A stretch of DNA of 64,000 nucleotides from positions 4,069,501 through 4,133,500 of the forward strand of contig NZ_CP075191.1 in assembly GCF_020510625.1 (NCBI RefSeq). Direction: 5' to 3'. This document shows, piece after piece, positions 15,527-23,386 of this stretch. A program made the position numbers and the translations under genes. The notes beneath the pieces are model-generated. The model was not told the DNA's origin. It saw only the letters and a program-made list of their open reading frames with translations, and made no database searches. The number at the start of each line of letters is the position of its first letter. The stretch's first letter is position 1. The DNA comes from Ferribacterium limneticum. GTDB lineage: Bacteria > Pseudomonadota > Gammaproteobacteria > Burkholderiales > Rhodocyclaceae.

Positions 15527-16586
15527 ACTGATAATCGGCGGGGCTGCAGTGTGCCGGCACCGCAAACTCATTCAACTCCCCAGATAGTAATACGTGAATT
15601 TCTTTAGACGGGCCGGGTATTACGTTTTTGAACCAAATGTTTGAGCTGTCGCAATAAGCATCGTGGTCGAGAAAGGCTTCTAAACTCTTGACCACGCCGT
15701 CATCTGACAGCAAATCACAATTCTCAGTTCCTGTTGCTGCACGTATCGTGTTCCCGTTGTCATTTACCAGAGTGTGATCGCTAAACCGAATTATTCTTGA
15801 TAAGGTGGCTCGGTCAGTCCATAACTTATTTTTAGCGCGCAAAAGACTAATCGGAGTGAAATGAGACTCGGACAATAGGAAGTCAATCCGCCGCCACATT
15901 AATACTAGGTCACTCGCATAACGAGTGCTATTTGAATGTGATCCCAAACGAATTTCTAATAGTCCATTCCGATGTAGGCGGACTACATTTACAGATCGCT
16001 CCCGAATCTCTTCATAATTTCTAGAAATTTGATTGCCAAATCGAGTTTCCTCAACAAACCGCTGTGAAACTCTTGTTTCAATAATCTTTATGATCAGTTC
16101 TGTATCGATTCCAGCAGTTATCCAACGTACATCCGCTATTGTTGGTTCGCTTGGTTGGTCTAACACTCTTGGCGTGGTTAATAAATCTTGTAGATTTTGA
16201 CGTGCTAAAGCACTTGTGACGCGTGACCTTTCCATCAGTGTGGCAGCGGTATCTTTGCTGCAATGAAATAGGAATACGTGCTGGCGCCCGCATTCTTCTG
16301 CAGACCTTAGCAATTCAATTAACTCTTGTTCAGAAACCGAATGTGACGCAATTGCCGGCAGAAGCCGTTTGTTCCTCATATCATCCCAGCTTGATGCGGA
16401 ATGCGTGAGCTTTTTAACCTTTAGGAATTCAGTTACAACACCTAGACTTGTCGTTTCTTCTAGAAGTTGGAGAATTGAGCCTAAACGACTGATCTGATTA
16501 TTCTGCGCTGACAAGATTACGGTCTCCAACGTAGCTGAATTCTGGGCAGCAAGGTACCTTGCTGCCCCGCGAATTATATGCCTCAA
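15492..16586 (-). CDS. Unknown 364-aa protein, cassette gene A
   Basis: No family recognised. The start is a TTG with AAAGGATAGG just upstream. The N-terminal part begins HIIRGAARYLAAQNSATLETVILSAQN and contains HVFLFHCSKDTAATL, looking like an alpha/beta fold. The middle (RLHRNGLLEIRLGSHSNSTRYASDLVLMWRRID) looks like a beta-rich region. The C-terminus ends SPADYQYVLDQLRLLNT. First and largest gene of the overlapping A-B-C set and a likely sensor or scaffold for the hydrolase. It could also be unrelated cargo; only structure prediction would help. Confidence 0.6.
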   Translation of the reverse strand: MRHIIRGAARYLAAQNSATLETVILSAQNNQISRLGSILQLLEETTSLGVVTEFLKVKKLTHSASSWDDMRNKRLLPAIASHSVSEQELIELLRSAEECGRQHVFLFHCSKDTAATLMERSRVTSALARQNLQDLLTTPRVLDQPSEPTIADVRWITAGIDTELIIKIIETRVSQRFVEETRFGNQISRNYEEIRERSVNVVRLHRNGLLEIRLGSHSNSTRYASDLVLMWRRIDFLLSESHFTPISLLRAKNKLWTDRATLSRIIRFSDHTLVNDNGNTIRAATGTENCDLLSDDGVVKSLEAFLDHDAYCDSSNIWFKNVIPGPSKEIHVLLSGELNEFAVPAHCSPADYQYVLDQLRLLNT

Positions 16587-16670
16587 ACCTATCCTTTACA
16601 CATGCGCTTGGAATTTATTGACGCTTGCGAGGGTAGCTCGGTGTTCTCTTGCATCTGGATTAGTGTCTTC

Positions 16671-17006
16671 TCAAGGGTGCGCTTGAAGTATTGTTTTTAT
16701 GTAGGTCTGATAAGGCATCCCAAATTGCGCAGCCTTGCCCCGTAGCAGATCGAGCAAGTATTTCGGTAGTCGTATCGTAATTTTCTGCGACGGGCTGCTG
16801 GCCGGGTCTTCCTTTTTCCGGCGTGATGGCTGCTGACTTGCCTTCTCTGCCACCAGTTTCTGTGCTGCCTTCTGTACGAGGACGAGCATTGCTTCCTCTT
16901 CAGGGCTAAGTGCTGGCATTTCCGGCATGGTTGTATCCAGCCAACTTGGGTCGTCCAGATAGTCCGTGCCAAACGGGTTCAGTGTGTCCATACGTTTTTC
17001 GCTCAC
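16671..17006 (-). CDS. Ribbon-helix-helix DNA-binding protein
   Basis: 111 aa. The C-terminal 45 residues (KITIRLPKYLLDLLRGKAAQFGMPYQTYIKTIL) fit the beta-strand-helix-helix pattern of CopG/Arc-type repressors. The first 65 residues are acidic then Lys/Arg-rich and probably flexible. It could be an antitoxin without a visible toxin or a copy/expression regulator of the island. It lies 42 bp downstream of the possible replication gene on the same strand. Confidence 0.7.
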   Translation of the reverse strand: MSEKRMDTLNPFGTDYLDDPSWLDTTMPEMPALSPEEEAMLVLVQKAAQKLVAEKASQQPSRRKKEDPASSPSQKITIRLPKYLLDLLRGKAAQFGMPYQTYIKTILQAHP

Positions 17007-17048
17007 ATCAAATTTTAATCACTGGATCAGGTTGAATATCCTGATCCC

Positions 17049-18302
17049 TTATATGTCTGCCGGGTTTCCGCTCAGATCAGGGAGAGATGAGCGGCTAGGC
17101 TGATTGAGATCGTTGATGAGAGATTGAAGCTCGATATGGGAGGTGATACCGCAAAGTACCTTGATGGGGTCTGCGAGATGGTGAGCGATAGGCGAGTAAG
17201 AAGTATTTAGAGAGCGATTTTGCGAGGTGCAGATTGATTGGGCTTCCGGCGTAGTCTCTGGAAGTTGATTTCCCCAGCAATGGCGCTGGTTTTCGGGATG
17301 TTGAAGGGATGCCATTCCGGGCTGGTTTTCCAGCAAACATTGCGACTCAAGACGGTCCGGATTTCCGCAAGCGAAGGTGTTCTTGTCCCTTGCCTTTCCA
17401 CGGCCGGTTGGCGCCTGCCAGCGTTTGGTTAGCGTCCGCAGCCGGACCCGTGCAACGTTGTTCAGCGGGCCGGCAGTTGTTCCACGCTTGTTCTTGCGAG
17501 TGCCACCGCCTTTACGGTTAATAGCGGCAAGGTTGCCATCAATGTCCATAATATTGCCGAGACATATCTGGCGTTCTGCCATCAGACGCTCAAGCTCAGT
17601 TTGCGGATCATCAAACTGGCGAAAGCGGAAGTAGTTGCTCAGGCTGGCAAAATCAAATCCGGCAAGGTCATCAAGCGTCCGCACTGGGCTGGCGTTACCT
17701 TGTAACCGTATCTCAATCCGTGCCCGGTGCTCATTTTCTGGAAGGTCTTGCTTGTTGTCTTTACTCTTCAAATAACCATGCTGGAAGCGGTCGCCATTAC
17801 CGTTACCGATGCCAATCTGAAAGCCATCCGCGAGCGCGTAAATCAGTTCCCGTTGTGACCCGATAGCCCGTGTTTCCCCTTTCCGCCGATAGACGCGAGG
17901 ATGGTCGGGTGAGACCAGATTGATACCTTTCAGGAAGTGCGCAGTCATTTCGGCAAGTTCGTCGGGAGAGGTACCTTCCTCGGCATAGGCATCAAGCGCA
18001 ACTTCAATACCAAGCACCGCGATTGCATAGGATGGGTCGAGACGATCCCGGATGGTGGCAAGTGCTGCAGTGATCGCAGCGAAGCGTTCCGGTGCTTGGA
18101 TACGGATGGCAAAGCGCGTGGTTGTGGTGTTTTTGACCCGTTCATCATATTTTTCGCCGGTCTGCGGATTGATGCCGTGTGCGTGCGAAAACGTGCCCGC
18201 TGCCTTGAGATGCTTGCCCTGCGTAGCTTTCAGGGTATGGACTTCTAGTTCCACCCAATCGACGACGGCAAGAAAACGGAAGCGGCTATAGTCCATGTGC
18301 AT
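17049..18302 (-). CDS. Possible replication initiation protein
   Basis: 417 aa, or 415 if translation starts at the second Met (MDYSRFRF). The N-terminus FLAVVDWVELEVHT and the later YRRKGETRAIGSQRELIYAL recall Rep_trans-type initiators of filamentous phages and small plasmids, which begin with a VDW motif. The resemblance is weak and catalytic residues cannot be fixed. The C-terminal 100 residues are low in structure (many Ser, Pro, Gln). If correct, the island could replicate after excision. The alternative is an unrelated conserved island protein. Confidence 0.45.
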   Translation of the reverse strand: MHMDYSRFRFLAVVDWVELEVHTLKATQGKHLKAAGTFSHAHGINPQTGEKYDERVKNTTTTRFAIRIQAPERFAAITAALATIRDRLDPSYAIAVLGIEVALDAYAEEGTSPDELAEMTAHFLKGINLVSPDHPRVYRRKGETRAIGSQRELIYALADGFQIGIGNGNGDRFQHGYLKSKDNKQDLPENEHRARIEIRLQGNASPVRTLDDLAGFDFASLSNYFRFRQFDDPQTELERLMAERQICLGNIMDIDGNLAAINRKGGGTRKNKRGTTAGPLNNVARVRLRTLTKRWQAPTGRGKARDKNTFACGNPDRLESQCLLENQPGMASLQHPENQRHCWGNQLPETTPEAQSICTSQNRSLNTSYSPIAHHLADPIKVLCGITSHIELQSLINDLNQPSRSSLPDLSGNPADI

Positions 18303-18417
18303 TTTCGATGTTACCGCCTCGTGGTCTCTGCCCGCTGGCGGCTTTGTTTTTGTTAGTCACCCATGACTGACAATTCAAGACGACCGGGAAAAGTGCGAAC
18401 ATTTCCCGGTGATCCTG

Positions 18418-18588
18418 TTACATGCCTTCGGTAACTATCGTCTGGCCGGTATAGTCATTGACCAGCACAAACGATGCACCCGCTGCATTGGTGCCAATAT
18501 GGGTCACTGCATGGCCGGTGTCGTAGCTATGCTCAATCATCGCAGCTTCGAGATAGTCGGCGGTCTGCTGCATCGTCAGTGTCTTCAT
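18418..18588 (-). CDS. Small island protein (56 aa)
   Basis: Short ORF beginning MKTLTMQQTADYLEAAMIEHSYDTGHAV with a good ribosome-binding site (AGGAG, 8 bp upstream of the ATG). An amphipathic N-terminal helix is followed by beta-like GASFVLVNDYTG. No family recognised. Placed between the possible replication gene and an RHH-like gene, all on the minus strand. Confidence 0.55.
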   Translation of the reverse strand: MKTLTMQQTADYLEAAMIEHSYDTGHAVTHIGTNAAGASFVLVNDYTGQTIVTEGM

Positions 18589-18653
18589 GGGTGCTTCTCC
18601 TGGAAAATGAAGGGGCGGAACCGCCGCCCCGGTCGGGTTAGTAATCGTGATCT

Positions 18654-19115
18654 TTATTCGTCTGCTGCCTGCACAAGCATCAGGGACGGCCATCCCTTCA
18701 TGCAGTTCTCGATCCACAGGCATGGCTGATCGGCTTCGTCCCGACCGGCATGAACCTTGAACCCCCCAAAATCTTCCGTGCCCCATACCTCGCCGAGACG
18801 CATGAACTCAGAAATTTCCTGATCGTCCTGTATGGCTGAATAACGCAACAAGGGGTGATGGTCGGCAATGCTGTGGAGCGAAACACGTTGCGCGTTGATC
18901 GTTTCAGCCAGAAGGCCGCTCATGACCGTTTCCCTGATTGACGCGGTGACGTTCTCGTCAGCAGGCGTCTGTTCAATCACGCCAGCGCACCATTGCTGCC
19001 ACGACTGCCCGGCATTGCCAGCCAGCCACTCAACCGCTTGCCACGTCGGAGCATCCAGCTTAATGCCCGTCCTTCCACCTCCAGCAAGGGGAACCATCTT
19101 TTGAACTGTAGGCAT
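18654..19115 (-). CDS. Hypothetical protein with RHH-like N-terminus
   Basis: 153 aa from MPTVQKMVPLAGG. The first 60 residues (TGIKLDAPTWQAVEWLAGNAGQSWQQWCAG) fit a ribbon-helix-helix pattern, suggesting DNA binding. The remainder (about 90-153) is an acidic domain ending SLMLVQAADE with no assignment. The longer upstream start (19229) is disfavoured because it crosses the 38-bp palindrome. Divergent from the serine recombinase gene, with that palindrome between them. Confidence 0.6.
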   Translation of the reverse strand: MPTVQKMVPLAGGGRTGIKLDAPTWQAVEWLAGNAGQSWQQWCAGVIEQTPADENVTASIRETVMSGLLAETINAQRVSLHSIADHHPLLRYSAIQDDQEISEFMRLGEVWGTEDFGGFKVHAGRDEADQPCLWIENCMKGWPSLMLVQAADE

Positions 19116-19193
19116 CGCGTAACCTTCAAATTTCGACAAGCAGACTATACAACCAATTAGAATCATTTGCAAACTATAAGATTCGTCGCTATA

Positions 19194-19231
19194 CTGTGTC
19201 GCATCTAAACGGTCATTTAGCTGCGACACAG
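19194..19231. promoter_or_regulatory. 38-bp palindrome between divergent genes (operator or res site)
   Basis: Arms CTGTGTCGCA-T-CTAAA and TTTAG-C-TGCGACACAG around a 6-bp centre: 15 of 16 positions pair. It sits 12 bp before the serine recombinase start. Candidate binding site of that recombinase or of the divergent RHH-like protein. Confidence 0.65.
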
Positions 19232-19243
19232 CAAGGGAAAAAC

Positions 19244-19900
19244 ATGAAGCCAGTCGTCATTTACCGCCGCGTATCAACCAGCGAACAGGGGAGGAGCGGC
19301 TTGGGTCTGGAAGGTCAGGCCGCGACGCTGGCCCGCTTCTGCGAGTCCGAAGGTTTCGAGGTTGCTGCCGAGTTTCAGGATGTTGCCAGCGGCAAGCTGC
19401 CGGTTGAAGCCCGCCCCGGTCTTGCATGCGCACTGGAGAAGGCACGTAAGCTGCGCTGCCCGGTGATCGTAGCCAAGCTGGATCGCCTGTCCCGTGACGT
19501 AGCGTTTATCTCTGGCCTGATGGCACGTGGCGTGCCCTTCATCGTCGCGGAGCTTGGCGTCGATACCGACCCGTTTATCCTGCACCTGTTCGCGGCCCTG
19601 AGTGAGAAAGAGCGCCGCATGATCGGAGAACGGACAAAAGCTGCACTACGGGTCAAAAAAGAAGCCGGGGCATTGCTCGGCAACCGGACGAACCTTGCCG
19701 ATGCACGCGTCAAGGCTGGCGAAGCCAAGACAGCCTCAGCCCGTGCTTTCGCTGATCGTGTTCGCCCTGAGATTGAGAGGATGCAGGCCGGTGGCGAGAG
19801 CTTGAATAAGATCGCCGCCCGCCTTAACGCAATGAGCGTTCCGACTTCTCGCAACGGCGCATGGACGGCAAAAGCAGTAAGCCGGGTGCTTACGGCCTAA
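19244..19900 (+). CDS. Serine recombinase (resolvase/invertase family)
   Basis: Site-specific recombinase of 218 aa. The N-terminal resolvase domain has the catalytic serine in YRRVSTSEQGRSGLGLEGQ (Ser10), then KLDRLSRDVAFISGLM and FAALSEKERRMIGERTKAAL. A C-terminal helix-turn-helix-like part (SLNKIAARLNAMSVPTSRNGAWTAKAVSRVL) follows. Start chosen at the ATG 19244 (an upstream in-frame start crosses the palindrome). It may resolve island multimers or invert a segment. The convergent secreted-protein gene overlaps its end by 4 bp. Confidence 0.92.
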   Translation: MKPVVIYRRVSTSEQGRSGLGLEGQAATLARFCESEGFEVAAEFQDVASGKLPVEARPGLACALEKARKLRCPVIVAKLDRLSRDVAFISGLMARGVPFIVAELGVDTDPFILHLFAALSEKERRMIGERTKAALRVKKEAGALLGNRTNLADARVKAGEAKTASARAFADRVRPEIERMQAGGESLNKIAARLNAMSVPTSRNGAWTAKAVSRVLTA

Positions 19901-20478
19901 TCTTGCCAGCCTGACACACGCCCATTGTCGGTATATACAAACTCGTCATATTTTCCATAGACATGCTGGATATGCCTTCCCCAGCTTCCCGTAGTTCTGT
20001 TTTCGACAATTGGACGCCCCAAAGATGCGTATAAAGCGCACGTGGTCATGCCCATACGAAGCGTCCGACGCTCGATAACTGCATCGTCAAAATGTAGCCG
20101 TCTAGATTTCGCTTGTTTCTTCAGAATTAAAAGTAGCTCGCCATCGGCATACCCTTCAGCAACCAAATATCTCGGCATGCCTCCCCTGACGACTTCGCCA
20201 TAGGTCACGCAAAATTCATCAGCAGTCAGATTTTTTAACGTTCCCAAGTCTTCAGCGCGGCGCTGGGTATTCTTTTTAGCCACGAGTGCTGAGTAGCTAG
20301 CTTCAAATTCTGCATATTCTTTCTGCCGAGCCACTTCATCCGCACTTTGATTGTCGCAAAGTTGCCTGGGGTTAGCTTCTTGGCTATTCAAGCCACACTC
20401 TGAGGCAGCTTCAACTGGATTTAGCGTAACGAGAATCGCGATTAGAAAGCATGGCAAAAACCCTTCTCTAACTCCCAT
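19897..20478 (-). CDS. Secreted hypothetical protein
   Basis: 193 aa from MGVREGFLPCFLIAIL, with GGAGGGG upstream and a signal peptide ending near PVEAAS. The mature part has four cysteines and a charged helical region (EYAEFEASYSALVAKKNTQRR), then a C-terminal part with a conserved look (TTCALYASLGRPIVENRTTGSWGRHIQHVYG). No family recognised. Its tail overlaps the convergent recombinase gene by 4 bp; it is divergent from the XRE regulator. Confidence 0.7.
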   Translation of the reverse strand: MGVREGFLPCFLIAILVTLNPVEAASECGLNSQEANPRQLCDNQSADEVARQKEYAEFEASYSALVAKKNTQRRAEDLGTLKNLTADEFCVTYGEVVRGGMPRYLVAEGYADGELLLILKKQAKSRRLHFDDAVIERRTLRMGMTTCALYASLGRPIVENRTTGSWGRHIQHVYGKYDEFVYTDNGRVSGWQD

Positions 20479-20542
20479 CACCCCTCCAAATGTCACGATT
20501 AGTGCGTGGCCGTTAAGGATACACTGACTCACAGTTCGAGGG

Positions 20543-20770
20543 GTGACGACAGCATCCCTCAGATCACGATTCGGACAGCGAGTGCGGCAGCTACGGAAGG
20601 TAACCGGGCTTTCGCAGGAGGCGTTCGCCGACAAGTGTGGTTTTGCCCGAAGCTACATGAGCCGCGTCGAGCGAGGTGGTGCAAACCCGTCTCTAGATGC
20701 TATCCAGATAATTGCTGATGGTCTCGGGGTTCCTGTGGTTTGCCTGTTCGAGCAGCCGGAAGCGTTTTAA
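20543..20770 (+). CDS. XRE-family helix-turn-helix regulator
   Basis: 75 aa, GTG start. Nearly the entire protein is one Cro/CI-type HTH: FGQRVRQLRKVTGLSQEAFADKCGFARSYMSRVERGGANPSLDAI. Small stand-alone XRE proteins of this kind control excision or cargo genes in islands. It lies between the secreted-protein gene and the integrase, reading toward the 3' end of the integrase gene. Confidence 0.88.
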   Translation: MTTASLRSRFGQRVRQLRKVTGLSQEAFADKCGFARSYMSRVERGGANPSLDAIQIIADGLGVPVVCLFEQPEAF

Positions 20771-20868
20771 GCCCTGTGGATAACCCCGCTAGTGGGGCAG
20801 CCTACCCAAAGGGCCAAAAACATCGCGTAGCGCGTTTCCGAAAGACTGGGTGTGATTAACTACCAGCT

Positions 20869-22620
20869 TCAGTCGCGGCAATACGGGGCGACATGCCCAG
20901 TGATATGAGCGAAGTCCAACGTTGCGACAACTTCCCGCATGATGGCAGGCGAGAAATCCTTGCCATACCTCCCGAACGTCACGCTGTCGTCTTCGTGTCC
21001 CACCAGTGCGGCAATTTTTTCCTTTGGGACATCCGCTTGCTTCAGCCGGTCAATTACGGTGTGCCGAAAGCTATGAAAAACTTTGCCATCCTCGCTAATA
21101 CCGCACTTACGACGGTAACTTTGGAACCACCGCGATATCGTCTGGCCGTATCCATCCCGCTTTAGCTTAAGTTCCGGAAATAGGCGCGTTTCATTGGCAG
21201 TGCGTAGCTCATCAACGTATCGCAGCAATCCCAAGCGCACGAGTTCTGCATGGATGGGAATGCTTCGCTTACCAGCCTTGGTTTTCAGACGCTTGCCTTC
21301 GCCCTGATCGTTGATACTGATGAGAGGAATTCCATCGCTTTCGCAAAAGTCGGCCAGATGCAGTTGTGCGATTTCGTTCTGTCTCGCCCCGGTGAAAAGT
21401 GCTATCAGTGCAGCCCAATACTTGTAAGGTTGCTTAATCCGCTCACGGCAGTAATCCTTCCGATGAAACAGCTTGGTAAGGTCACCATCGGAAAATGCTT
21501 GGCGCTCTTCACTCGCCCGCTTGGGGTTCTTGATCGTCATCCCCCCTGCCGGGTTCAACGCGGTGTAACCATATTCGACCGCCCATCGAAACAAGGCCGA
21601 AATTCGGGTCAGATTCTTATTGACCGTGTTCGGCGCGGCCGGCTTGTCGCCCAGTGCAATGATTTCATCAATGCTTTTTCCTCGATAACGAGGGCTTTTA
21701 TTGATATTCGGAGGAAGCCGCTGAATCGTCAGTTTGTAGGCTCGGTGTTGTTCATAGCCATAGCCGGTGATTGGCTGATCACCAACAATGTTCAGCCATT
21801 GGGCTAGGATCGCCCGATTCTCTGCGTCCGTCTTGGCTGTCCAACAACCTTCCGCGTTTTGGTTGTCACAATACGCTTCAATGACAGCCGACAATGGATC
21901 ACCAGTCACAGCAGGTGGTGACACAACCCCTGTCGCTGCCGGCACTACACCAGATGCCTTAATAGCCCGCGCTGTGAAATCGGCCAAATATTCCCGCTCC
22001 TGATCGAAGCGGGTTGCTTGAGTATTGATTGCCTCACTGTGCTGGGCAGTCAGGGAAATTCTTTGCGCCCGTTTGGAGAGTGTAATTCCATCACGCTCAA
22101 TTCCTTCCTCACGATCACTCAATGCAATGATCTTGGGCAATAGGGCAGCCATCCGCACGTCAAAGGCATCAAAAGCAGCAAGCACCTCTTGAGCGAGTAC
22201 CGTATCGTTAGTTGCCTGCGCGTGCTCTGCCAGCAAGTCCAACTCCCCCCGCGCTGCCTGCAACTCAGCGAATTGATCACGGATCGCATCATGCGCACCG
22301 TCGTACTCAAGGGTCGAATCGACAAGGGAATCCAGCTCCTTAGCGAACCTGTCTCGTTCCAGTTGGAGGTCTGCCGCGAAACTAAAACCGGGCAGTTCAT
22401 TGTCATTCGCGCTCATTCGACGAACCTTGTGGAAATACTCTTGCGTAAAGCTTGCCATTCGGAGGGCAATTCGCTTCGCGTGCTTCTTGTTGGTCGTGCC
22501 TACCGATAGGCGGTATTCGTAGGCTGGGAATGATAGCCGTAGCGCCCTCGGTATGACGACTCGGAACCCGAAAACGCCGTGTCGGTTGCGGTGAAGATAT
22601 GCCGGTAACTTGATGGACAT
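20869..22620 (-). CDS. Tyrosine-type integrase of the island
   Basis: 583 aa from MSIKLPAYLHRNRHG (GGGAGGGCAGGCA precedes the ATG). The N-terminal DUF6538-like arm-binding region reads YLHRNRHGVFGFRVVIPRALR. A long helical middle follows, then the catalytic domain with the Arg in ALFTGARQNEIAQL, HSFRHTVIDRL (His-x-x-Arg), a VGHED His and the nucleophile Tyr in TFGRYGKDF. All catalytic residues are visible. It is adjacent to attR in the usual arrangement and presumably recognises the ssrA acceptor sequence. An in-frame extension upstream to 22677 covers the TTTGGGA repeats and is rejected. Confidence 0.92.
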   Translation of the reverse strand: MSIKLPAYLHRNRHGVFGFRVVIPRALRLSFPAYEYRLSVGTTNKKHAKRIALRMASFTQEYFHKVRRMSANDNELPGFSFAADLQLERDRFAKELDSLVDSTLEYDGAHDAIRDQFAELQAARGELDLLAEHAQATNDTVLAQEVLAAFDAFDVRMAALLPKIIALSDREEGIERDGITLSKRAQRISLTAQHSEAINTQATRFDQEREYLADFTARAIKASGVVPAATGVVSPPAVTGDPLSAVIEAYCDNQNAEGCWTAKTDAENRAILAQWLNIVGDQPITGYGYEQHRAYKLTIQRLPPNINKSPRYRGKSIDEIIALGDKPAAPNTVNKNLTRISALFRWAVEYGYTALNPAGGMTIKNPKRASEERQAFSDGDLTKLFHRKDYCRERIKQPYKYWAALIALFTGARQNEIAQLHLADFCESDGIPLISINDQGEGKRLKTKAGKRSIPIHAELVRLGLLRYVDELRTANETRLFPELKLKRDGYGQTISRWFQSYRRKCGISEDGKVFHSFRHTVIDRLKQADVPKEKIAALVGHEDDSVTFGRYGKDFSPAIMREVVATLDFAHITGHVAPYCRD

Positions 22621-22633
22621 TGCCTGCCCTCCC

Positions 22634-22654
22634 TTTGGGAGACTCGTTTGGGAC
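22634..22654. repeat. Probable integrase arm-type sites near attR
   Basis: TTTGGGA at 22634-22640 and TTTGGGAC at 22647-22654, same orientation and sequence as the repeats at 14072-14098 near attL. Confidence 0.5.
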
Positions 22655-22677
22655 ACCAAACGAATTGGCACTGCCAC

Positions 22678-22710
22678 AAAAAGAAAAACCCGCTAGGCTT
22701 TCAGCGGGTT
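22678..22710 (-). terminator. Rho-independent terminator between attR and integrase
   Basis: Minus-strand AACCCGCT / AGCGGGTT stem with an 8-nt loop, followed by TTTCTTTTT. It would stop transcripts started at the old ssrA promoter (22793-22821) after the tmRNA fragment and before the integrase. Confidence 0.82.
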
Positions 22711-22730
22711 ACGTTACTTGGCATTTCGTC

Positions 22731-22788
22731 GAGGGGAATCGAACCCCTGTCCAGAACGCCTCCAGATTGCCGGAATTACAACCATGCT
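22731..22788. repeat. attR of the ssrA island, tmRNA acceptor fragment
   Basis: Second copy of the 58-bp repeat. Past the T arm the sequence changes to CGACGAAATGCC, so it lacks the acceptor 3' strand and cannot make tmRNA. Confidence 0.93.
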
Positions 22789-22792
22789 CTGG

Positions 22793-22821
22793 ATTATGGG
22801 GGCGGGGGGTTGGTTTTTCAA
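22793..22821 (-). promoter_or_regulatory. Probable native ssrA promoter, now separated from ssrA
   Basis: TTGAAA (22816-22821), 17-bp spacer, CATAAT (22793-22798) on the minus strand, just outside attR. Before insertion it would have faced the acceptor piece; now it reads a 58-bp remnant and then the terminator at 22678-22710. Confidence 0.75.
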
Positions 22822-22849
22822 GGGCAGACTTTGTCAGTGCTGGCGAATA

Positions 22850-23377
22850 TCAATGGCTGCACCAGCTGCGGCGGTCGCCGGCGCCAAAAACATTGCGCGC
22901 CCGTTCGGTCGAGGCCAGCGTCGACCGCACTTGCCCGGAAGTGCCATCAAACAACACGTTGAAGCGGGCCGGCTCATTCCAGTCGTCGCAATATCGCCAC
23001 TCCCAGACCAGCTCGTCGCGCGCCTTGAAATAGACGGTCCATGCCGGAACCGGCGGTCCGATAGTGCGAAGAACCTGTTCCTGGGTCATGCCAGAAGTAA
23101 TGCGGGCGAAATGCTTCATCGTCAGTACGTTTTCACGCGAGTGGAAGCGGCCGTTGGCATCGCCATGCACAAAGAAGGTGTGATAGCCCATGGCCCCGAA
23201 GGGGTAGGCCAGGGTTTCGCCGCCATCGGCTTCCTTCCAGCGCAGGGCAGGAATACCCATCGAGTACTCCACATCGATCAGACGAGCATCGACCGGAATT
23301 TTCCCGGCACCGTCGTAGTTGGCGCAAGCAGCCAGCAGGCCACAGAGCAGAATACCGACCGACAGGCGAGCAGTCAT
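22850..23377 (-). CDS. Lipoprotein with BamE/SmpA-like domain
   Basis: 175 aa. Lipobox LLAACANYD gives a lipidated Cys18. The region around ARITSGMTQEQVLRTIGPPV and the later WEWRYCDDWNEPARFNVLF match the SmpA/OmlA (BamE-like) pattern of 'GMt..eV...lG.P' followed by a Trp-Tyr beta hairpin. Probably an outer-membrane lipoprotein. It lies 9 bp downstream of riboflavin synthase on the same strand and just upstream of the old ssrA promoter. Confidence 0.75.
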   Translation of the reverse strand: MTARLSVGILLCGLLAACANYDGAGKIPVDARLIDVEYSMGIPALRWKEADGGETLAYPFGAMGYHTFFVHGDANGRFHSRENVLTMKHFARITSGMTQEQVLRTIGPPVPAWTVYFKARDELVWEWRYCDDWNEPARFNVLFDGTSGQVRSTLASTERARNVFGAGDRRSWCSH

Positions 23378-23386
23378 GGCAAGTGC

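Larger units (their letters stand above)
13902..22788. mobile_element. Integrative island in the tmRNA gene
   Basis: About 8.8 kb bounded by the 58-bp repeat, with a tyrosine integrase next to attR reading away from it. Cargo: overlapping three-gene cassette, RHH and XRE regulators, possible replication protein, serine recombinase, secreted protein. The attL-proximal 2.4 kb are distinctly AT-richer than the chromosome on either side. Island genes have no relation to the flanking tonB and riboflavin genes. Confidence 0.92.

Noticed and set aside
22731..22788. Second tmRNA gene at the right island end
   Set aside because: Lacks the acceptor 3' strand, spacer, tag and coding piece; it is the att fragment left by integration.
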